Shown piece after piece: positions 56,501 through 64,000 of a DNA stretch of 64,000 nt; within the stretch, counting starts at the first letter, position 1; each line of letters begins with the position of its first letter. The notes under the pieces are model-generated. The model was not told the DNA's origin. It ran no database searches and saw nothing but the letters and a program-made list of their open reading frames with translations. The translations under genes were made by a program, and so were the position numbers. The stretch spans positions 310,001 through 374,000 of the forward strand of contig NW_006763297.1 in NCBI RefSeq assembly GCF_000218685.1. The letters run 5' to 3'. Source of the stretch: Serpula lacrymans var. lacrymans S7.9. Its lineage: Eukaryota > Basidiomycota > Agaricomycetes > Boletales > Serpulaceae.

Positions 56501-58779
56501 TGGCTGTGCCCGCTTGTGGGGCGTTCGCACTCGGGAACTTTGGCGGTCTACGACAGGTGAAAAGGCTGAGGAGCTCATAAACCAGGGTGGATGGATAGAT
56601 CTGTGAGCCATGTGTCAATCAGGTATTCAAAAAAATGTTCATTTTCTTTGTAGATCTTTAAACGCCAAGGATCTTCCACCATCCACATCCATATCTGCCC
56701 TCCCGAGTTATCACACAGGGCTCGATTCCTGTTAGTTTCCTTTGCTTTTCATCTCTTGCAATCGTTTCTTACTGCTTTTAGTGTGCACCATTTCGCTTAA
56801 TTTGGAGAGATTCCTCAAATACATCTCCATCACAGTGAAATCAGTAGCTAACGAGAAGACCCAGGGGTCATCGATAACTCAACTTCGTGCCATCTTATCC
56901 ATAGTCTTGACACCTGGGCTCAGTCATGATGTAGACGAGATATGTGAAATCAAGCTGGGGATTCAACCTTCGTCGGGCTTTGCTGGTTATGGATGGTATG
57001 TGGTGTGCAAGTTCTTCGTGTCTTTCGTGAGCTTACAAACTCCTACTTTCAGCTACTCATCAACATCGTTGTTTCATCAAGAGAACCCCCGAGATGCTTG
57101 GTGTATATCCCCGAAGATATCGGCTGCGCGAGCTTTGGTGTTGGTCGCGTTGCTCAAGGCATTAGCGCTACGTGAAGGTCGTCTCCAAATTACTGACTTG
57201 ATCTCAATGTATCTCATTGTCATGTTTTAGAGTTATATGAAGACTGCCAAACAGTCATCACATTCTATTCGACATCTCTTGCGCAAGCTGTGGGCACGTC
57301 CTTCCAGCCGCCAGATATTTCATTCCTGTCTCGACAGTGGTTCGAGTCTTCGAGTAAGCTTTATTTCGAATAGACAAGCCGAATTGTCTAAACCATTTCA
57401 TAGATGAAATAAAGCAAGCTGCTCGTCTATTATTTGACGCTGGAGTAACTCGTTTATCAGACGAAGAAAACATGTCCTTGGTGGACGCATGGCAGCATCA
57501 CCGTATGTACGATTGGCACCATCTTTTATTTATCTCATACATTCGTCTTGCAGTACCTTGCCTACAGCCTACCGCCGACAAAGAGTCTGCACGAGCTGCC
57601 CTCGCTCTTTTCGTTTGTGGTTTCATGGCGATTGAAAAGTACAGCTTGATGTCAACCAGGTAGAGCTCATGGTTTTAATGTAGAACTGGATGACTTATTC
57701 TTGATGCAGTTCCTTGGTTGATATTTCAAAGTCTATCGCCTTATATCTTCACGACGAACAGTCACCCCATCGCTCTCTAGCGATCGACTTATGTTCTCGT
57801 GGCTTCCATATCTGGCAACACTATGTTGATGCTATGGAGACGCTTCGAGCACTTTGCAGTCTAGCTACAAATTCACGAAAAGAGAACATATCGGCTCAAA
57901 ATGCGGGGCCCCAGGCAAGACTGGCTGTTTTACAGATCGCGTCGAGCAATACGCCGCTGTTCATGACAACCTTGACGCTTGACATCCTCAACCCTCGCAA
58001 CCTCGACCATCGAAAATCCATTATGCAGCTCGTTGCATTCTTGATCCGCAAGGTGCGTTGACATGCATCGTCTTGCCTTGTGAACTATTAGTGTGTCTTA
58101 CGCGATAACAGAGACCTCTTGTGCTTTATCACAACCTTCCACGATTGATGGAGGCTGTAGTCAAGTCGTTAGATCCTAACTCAACTTCAAGCCGTGATGC
58201 AGTCCTGGACACTGCGACTGAAATATTGGGCCATGTGGTCAAGACGTACGTTCTCACCAGGACACAACTGTATTTTGCAGTTGACTCGCGTCTTTTAGAT
58301 TTCCTACTGTCGATTTCCATATGGCCACGCAACGTCTTGCAGTCGGTACAAGCGAAGGAGCGTTTATCATGTATGATCTAAAGACTGCCACCCAGCTTTA
58401 CGTTCTCGAGGCACATAAGAAACGACCTGCGGCATGTAGTTTCTCCCCCGACGGTCGAAGACTGGTCACCGTGTCTCTCGAAGAATGCGCAGTACTGGTG
58501 TGGAAAGTCGGATCCAGCTTCACAAACTTTTTCAACCCTGGTGCCCCTCCTCGGCAGGGCCATGGCGGTTCACAGCCATTCAAGACTCTAGCATTCAACG
58601 TTGGCGACGAAGGTTCGTTTTCAACTCGGGTCTGGGTGTAAACGACTCGCTGAATGTGTGACAATTTCTCAGCCAATATGACCATTGCTGCAACTCTCGA
58701 GTGGGTACGATTCGAGTGGCCTGCTGATCGTAGTGTCAAGCTGCGCATTCGCGAAAGCACACTTACTTTTAGCACATAG
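53524..58779 (+). CDS. WD40-repeat protein, WDR7/rabconnectin-3 beta-like
   Basis: Very long multi-exon gene. The N-terminal exon (53524-54430) has YVLDISCSTEHSTSLVTWG and GEHGSIYIFHPPP beta-propeller strands, then a long Ser/Pro-rich insertion. Further WD-like strands appear around 55950-56150 (DGRIRLSSLSKLAEKAN, FVVGGGDDGSIGTWSLE) and 56440-56560 (VRVCINGDDLLLVYSDGCARLWGVRTRELW). Conserved helices follow near 57700-58050. The last exons (58120-58779) encode LYHNLPRLMEAVVKSLDPN, MATQRLAVGTSEGAFIMYDL, ACSFSPDGRRLVTVS and the tail VRFEWPADRSVKLRIRESTLTF. Propeller, helical stalk and propeller is the WDR7 layout; in animals WDR7 works with DMXL in V-ATPase and vesicle regulation. Many introns; some middle joins (54430-55600) are uncertain. 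Confidence 0.8.
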
Positions 58780-58964
58780 ATATATCTGAATATCATCGCA
58801 TCACACAACGTCATTCGACTTGTTAATATGTCATAACATCATGACAACCGTAAATGAATGTCCGTGAATTGTTCATTAACCCAAGAAAAGTCCCAACGGA
58901 GCTCTATCTGACGCACGGCATACAGCAAGCAAGCTATAACATTGTGCATCACTCGCGAGAGTAC

Positions 58965-61254
58965 TCATGCGTACAGGTCACAAGCATCTGGACGCAGAGC
59001 ACACCATTGGGGCTGCAACTGGATAGCATTCACACCACGCTGAACCATTCTGTACCTGATATCGTGCAGACGGGGAAGGGCTTCGGTAACGTTGAGAGCT
59101 GCACCGCCTGGCTGAGCTGCACTCCAGAAAATTTCGGAGGAGGTTGCTGCACGCGGCCAGACAATAGAATCGAGGTTCTGAGGGCCAGACTGCTCGGACC
59201 ATAAGAGTTGCTGACCTATAGAAAAGTCAATAATCACATCGAAATGATGTGTTTGAAAGAAGGCGTACCCCCAAGTACGAGGTCATACTGAGCTTCAGTC
59301 AAGTTGGCAAGAGGATCGAACGTGTATGCCTGTGGTGGCGAATTAGTTGAGGATAAGGGAGTTAAATCTTAGAAAGCTTACATGAGACCATGTCTTGAAA
59401 GGATCACACCAGCTATTTCTGTATGTGGGATAAACAGTCAAAGAACGCCTGTGGGTGCATCTATCACGGTTACTTACCCATTGGGATCGTCACCGATCCA
59501 TTCACCTGCACCACAGTCCTATGAAGGATTATCAGACAGTCGGATTTCAATTTAAAGTAAGGATAACTCACGAGATAGAAATAATCTGATGGTGAATGGA
59601 CCATACGGAAGTTCTTCGCAGCAACGGCTGCAGCGTCATCGGAAGAGATCCATACCCTACAAGACACAGCATGAGCTAAGTTATTAGTATGATCATATAA
59701 ACGTACATGACAACAGTATCGTTAGAGAGCGTCAAATTCCAGTCCAGTACCATCTCTGTTACAAACCTTTGAACAAAACTGCAGACTTCGACAAGGTACA
59801 GACACACCTTCCCAAACAACAGGAGTCTTTCCTTCAGAGATCAGCATACTGTGAGTAGCTTGTGTAAAGACGTTGAGAGCGTCATTCAATGTCATTCCAG
59901 TACTATTAAGCTCCTGCTGGGTTATGTAGTCTTGGGTGTAGCAATTAGTATTTAACTCGTCTCCACCTGTGCTGAATAAGGAGGAAGGTAAGGTTTTTGC
60001 AACAGAACCAATCAAGTTGGCGGTAAAGTTGGTGACTTCGGGTGAAGCAAGACGAAGTTGGCCAGCTGGCGGCTCGTTGGCGAAAGTAGCCCATGGGGAT
60101 TCATCAAAGCAGGCAATGTATTCAGGGTGCGAGGCACCTATGATAGCAGTATGCCCGGGAGTATCAATTTCCTGACGGTAACGACAATGAGCAAAATTAC
60201 TTATGACAAAAGCAGAACATCAACGAACCAAGAGAACATCGATGCCACGCTGACAAAAAGAACCAGAACGATGAGACTAGGTCAATCAAAAAATCCCAAG
60301 TAGACATACTGCACCAGCGTAAGAAACAATATATTGGACGTCCTCGGCGGTGTATACTTCTTCTGGGGAGTAAGCCCCATATGTAGCCAATTCTGGGTAC
60401 TCGGCAACCTCGAGTGGGAAACTCTGACTGTCAGTGACGTGCCAGTGGAAGGTGTTGATCTAATAATTGACGTTAGTAAGAAATTACGAGCGACAACATT
60501 GAACTGACCTTGACCCAGCTCATGGCATCGAGGGTGCGCAACAAATCTGACACGGGATAACTATCATGCAAACCTATCAGCCATGCACTCGTGGTCTCTT
60601 TCTAATTGAAACCTACTAGTTCCTGGCAGTATCGAGACAGAATCCTCGGTAGGGCTTTTAGTTGAAAAGACAGTGAGCAGTAGCAGGGTCATCATTGAGT
60701 GAGCAACATACATAAGCAGGACTGTCGGTGATGGCAATGGGTGCCTCTATGGTGTAGCTAACTCCATCGTAGTAGTACCAGAGTTGTCCAAAAGTTGTCA
60801 AACCGCGGTAAAGGCCCAACGTCGAGTTTGCTGTCAAGGACGCAGCAGAGCCGTCAGACGGAATGGTAAGTATGTATTCTTCGCTTCGAGTTCCGAGGGG
60901 TTTTACAGCTTCTGTCGAGATACTTTCTACAACAGCACCCTCAGTGAGAGCCAGCGTCAGCGTCGACAGGCTCTGTGCTTGGTCAACAGTGGATTGATCA
61001 GACGATCCCCGGCCAACGACGAGACGCCCAAGCTTGTCATTCTTAAGATAGTACTTTGCTTGTTCTACGGCTTGAACTAGATCTGAAGGTGGGCTTGAGA
61101 CGTCGAGCTCGAAGTTAAAATATGGAGAGAGTTTCAGAGCTGTGTATCCTGTGTCGAGCGCTCTTGGGACGGGCCACAGCGACAAAACGCCAGTAGGCAA
61201 GACTACAACACTGATCAGGAAAACCAAACTACCAAAAGCGCTGAGACGTGCCAT
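58965..61254 (-). CDS. Secreted beta-N-acetylhexosaminidase (GH20)
   Basis: Multi-exon gene starting MARLSAFGSLVFLISVVVLP, a signal peptide. The N-terminal chitobiase-like domain (LWPVPRALDTGYTAL, GTRSEEYILTIPSDG) precedes the GH20 barrel: RGLTTFGQLWYY, VKINTFHWHVTDSQSFPLE, VLLEIDTPGHTAI, and the catalytic Asp-Glu pair in STGGDELNTNC. Downstream landmarks are TPVVWEEMV, VMVWIS and QQLLWSEQSGPQNLDSIVWPRAA. It removes terminal GlcNAc from chitin oligomers and N-glycans outside the cell. The last exon ends QWCALRPDACDLYA. Catalytic residues are intact. Its stop is 185 bp from the convergent WDR7-like stop. Several N-glycosylation sequons are visible. Confidence 0.92.
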
Positions 61255-61590
61255 GGTGGGGATTCAAGGCAAAAAATCATCCCTCTCCCATGTTATATGC
61301 GTACGGAAACATGCCATCTCAACATCATGTGGGCCTTATCATGAGACTTAACACGCTGCAGAATGCTAATTTTATGCACATTCATTCTTGTTTCGATGTA
61401 ATTATGCTGTGAGAAATTCGCAGCATCAACAGTAATGATCCAGAGTCCCATCAAACTTGCCATCGCCGGCCAGGGAAAATTAACCCGCCAGATAGGTTCA
61501 AATACTTAACCGTCTGAGCGCTCCTCCTGTCGGGAGGGTCCAGGGGAAAAGAGCTAGGGTTACTTGCAAACGTTGATGGACAATCAAAGA
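61255..61590. other. Intergenic region
   Basis: Promoter region of the GH20 gene and 3' flank of the SET gene. No gene or repeat seen. Confidence 0.55.
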
Positions 61591-64000
61591 TCAAGCGAAC
61601 ATCTGGCCTCTACATCCTATAGCACCACAATAACATCGACCATATACAGCATCGCGTTTGACTTCCGCTTTACTAGGATCCTTCGGACGATCGATGATGA
61701 GAACACTGTAAGATACCCCGAAGCCTGTGATAAAAATAAAATACATACCTCATCATCAATTCCCGCGTATGAGAAGCAGAGTTCTTCGTAAGGCTCAACG
61801 TCTCGACTCGTGAATACCGTAAGCAACGGCTTGTCGATGTTGGCCTCGTTGATATAACAGGCAACTATGGTGCAGTTCGGATTGCAGCTGTGGTTCTGCA
61901 TTTTACGTCAGCAAGCTCCGTCCAACCTAATAGACAAGTATACATACGAGAAAGCGAGTAAACTAGCCATCAAGGAACACATAAGTTATCATGTCAAACG
62001 AGTCATACAGATACGTACATTCCCCGCGTGGAAGGCATCCACCACATAGCGATTCTCCCACTCAGGCTCTTCATCGCTCGTGCCGAAGAGACCTTTCAGG
62101 TGAGAAAAATCTACATCAAAGAGATATGTTCTGCCAATTTTGTTGTAGACCCTTGATAGATGAACGACCCGATATAAGTAGGCAGGAACGACATGAAAGG
62201 TTCAATGATTGACTGACTTCCCCCGAATCTCGCCTTCTTGTTCGGTCAACAGCTCTCCAGCATAGATCCCGATGTAACTCCCTTTCGGAATCTTCTTAGT
62301 CCATGCAAAGACGCCTGAATTAGGAAAATAAGTCATATACAGCCTTCGACTCTATTGCGAAATGTAACATACCCCATCCCTTGTTTTCTGTCTTTACGAT
62401 ATTGACAGTGCATTTTCTCCCGTTTTGAACGACCTTCGAACATCGATTAGCATTTCTCACTTATAAAAAAACCCTCTACTCACCCTATTCGTACACTCAT
62501 CATCGCACCCGCAAAATTTGTTACACTCGAAAATCGGGAAGTCTTGCATCCGCAAACGTCCTTTCTCATCGTATAGGAATCCCATCGCGTCCTTCTTATC
62601 GAGACTCCCTCCTTCTACATATTTGTCCAACCATTGTCGTTGTCTCTTCAGGCACACACAGCTCCGAGACTTAGGGTTACACTTTCCTCGACAGTTGCAG
62701 CTAGCCAGATTCTTGACATCTGGTGGGGGGATTCCTTTCCCATACCACATTCGATTCGTGTAATGAAACTCCCAAGGCGGGGTGGCTTCCTCGTCTACTT
62801 CGTTATAAATCTGTATACGTGGCGCATCAGGTTCGTCGTCTGTATTTTGCTGTATAGCTTCTTCGAAGATGATACGAGCATTGTCAGAATTCCTGAAGTC
62901 GTCGCTCATAGAGTTCATACGATCTTCCAATGAATGGGGAAGATCTTTTGCCAGGTGATATGCCAGTGGACGTTGCTTAGCAAAATAGACATAGTTTTCC
63001 CATCTGACAATGATATGCCCGGCCAGCGTTGGCAAAGGCTTGCCATTGACCATATACTCTACGTCGTTGTCGCCTATGATATCCATAGGATCCACGGAGG
63101 ACGGACGGCTAGAGACCAATGATCTTCGCGACGACTCTGCCCTGCTTGACACTACAGACGAGGATGCCATACCATTGGCATATCCCTCAGAATGCTCTGA
63201 CATTTGCTGACATTTACATTTTCAGTGAAATTGGTTCGTGCTAGCAATGATTTGGTACTGACCTCAACGCTGGGAATCTCAGCCTCTACAAGATGAGCAA
63301 CTTCTTCTTCGGACGAGTCTCCTGATTGAGGAACCACCGATTGGGCATGTCTATTATCCCTTTCCCGCGCGGTTTGTTCCGCCTCCCCTTCTTCTTGGTC
63401 CTCGTCGGAAGGATTTGAGTCAATGACAAAGGGAGACGCGGAAAGAGCTGGAGTTGGTAGAGAATGAGATGCCGTCATAAAATCCGTTTCATGCACAGGT
63501 AAATGTATCTTGCGTCTAAGGACTACACGCCGCAAGTTTTGGTGGTCAACATCAGAATCAGGGTGGGACGGAGACGAAACGGGAACAGGTGCACTATTTG
63601 GTGCGGGAATAGCGATTGTCCCCTCAGTAGTAGGCGAAGTCTATCGCAACAAATTCAAGATTCAGAATTGACAGGAAAAAAACACTGGCTAAAGCTTACC
63701 GATAACATCCTTGAATCTACGTCGTTTGTTGTATCGATACTATCCATCTCGTGATCAGATTCCACAGTGGATAGCTGAAGAGACTCCCTAGGCTTGACTG
63801 TAACAGTATGAATGATGTCGTCCTCTGGCTCTGGCACGTCCGAGTCCATTAGATGCTGAGGTTGAATGAACTCTTGTAAGATTCGCATTTGATCATCCAT
63901 CTCTACATCTTCATCTTCATCCGGAGATCGGGCTATGACCTGACAAGAGCCTCGAGTTGTAACGATGTCGGACGGTGTATCCGCGATCTCCTCTCCCAAG
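61591..64000 (-). CDS. SET-domain histone H3K9 methyltransferase-like protein (5' end beyond window)
   Basis: The N-terminal part, visible from the right edge, is acidic and disordered. The region VRWENYVYFAKQRPL may be a small conserved motif. A pre-SET domain follows with clustered cysteines (NLASCNCRGKCNPKSRSC, FECNKFCGCDDECTN). The SET domain has GWGVFAW, GSYIGIYAGELLTEQE, RTYLFDVDF, the NHSCNPNC motif and YEELCFSYAG. A post-SET CYCGAIGCRG ends the protein. The pre-SET, SET, post-SET set with Cys-rich zinc clusters defines the Suv39/Clr4 H3K9 methyltransferase group, which forms heterochromatin. The final exon join (61640-61700) uses an unusual acceptor (CGAAG) to keep the post-SET frame. 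The start lies outside the window. Confidence 0.88.

Overview
The window is from a filamentous basidiomycete, most likely an Agaricomycete. Genes are cut by many short (about 45-70 nt) GT-AG introns and are packed on both strands with short intergenic gaps. The families are typical of mushroom-forming fungi: several F-box proteins, a NACHT-ankyrin NLR-like protein, a TRI5-type sesquiterpene synthase, a Plavaka/KDZ-type transposase relic and a small secreted cysteine-rich protein. I see no tRNA, rRNA, CRISPR array or viral genes. All exon joins were inferred by eye from reading frame, splice signals and protein family, without transcript data.

Region 1 (1-13.3 kb) is mostly housekeeping. It holds the 3' end of an aldo/keto reductase, an Ssr4-type SWI/SNF-RSC subunit, a Ser/Thr kinase (minus strand, with a GC-AG intron), a gene-poor 2.6 kb, an F-box protein and a GH2 beta-mannosidase. 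Region 2 (13.5-29.6 kb) holds a chitin synthase (minus), a short-chain dehydrogenase with an 8-nt microexon, three F-box-type proteins and two unrelated FAD-dependent oxidoreductases. Region 3 (29.9-36.2 kb) has two unrecognised proteins, the ER glucosyltransferase ALG6 and a hotdog-fold thioesterase.

Region 4 (36.9-53 kb) is the dynamic part. An NLR-like NACHT-ankyrin gene carries an apparent frameshift. It is followed by about 3.5 kb of decayed sequence that includes a partial duplicate of the thioesterase 6 kb away, an unidentified pseudogene with an in-frame stop and another coding-like relic. An isolated terpene synthase, a Plavaka transposase C-terminal relic, an acidic orphan protein, a small secreted cysteine-rich protein and an FMN-dependent alpha-hydroxy-acid oxidase follow.

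Region 5 (53.5-64 kb) returns to conserved genes: a large WDR7/rabconnectin-like WD40 protein, a secreted GH20 beta-N-acetylhexosaminidase and a SET-domain histone methyltransferase of the H3K9 type that runs off the right edge. Chitin synthase and the GH20 enzyme (cell-wall synthesis and turnover), and ALG6 and beta-mannosidase (making and breaking glycans), act in related pathways, but nothing here suggests they are coordinated as a cluster. I did not find a clearly new multi-gene system. The best leads are the broken NLR locus, the duplicated and decayed thioesterase block, the lone terpene synthase and the small secreted protein.
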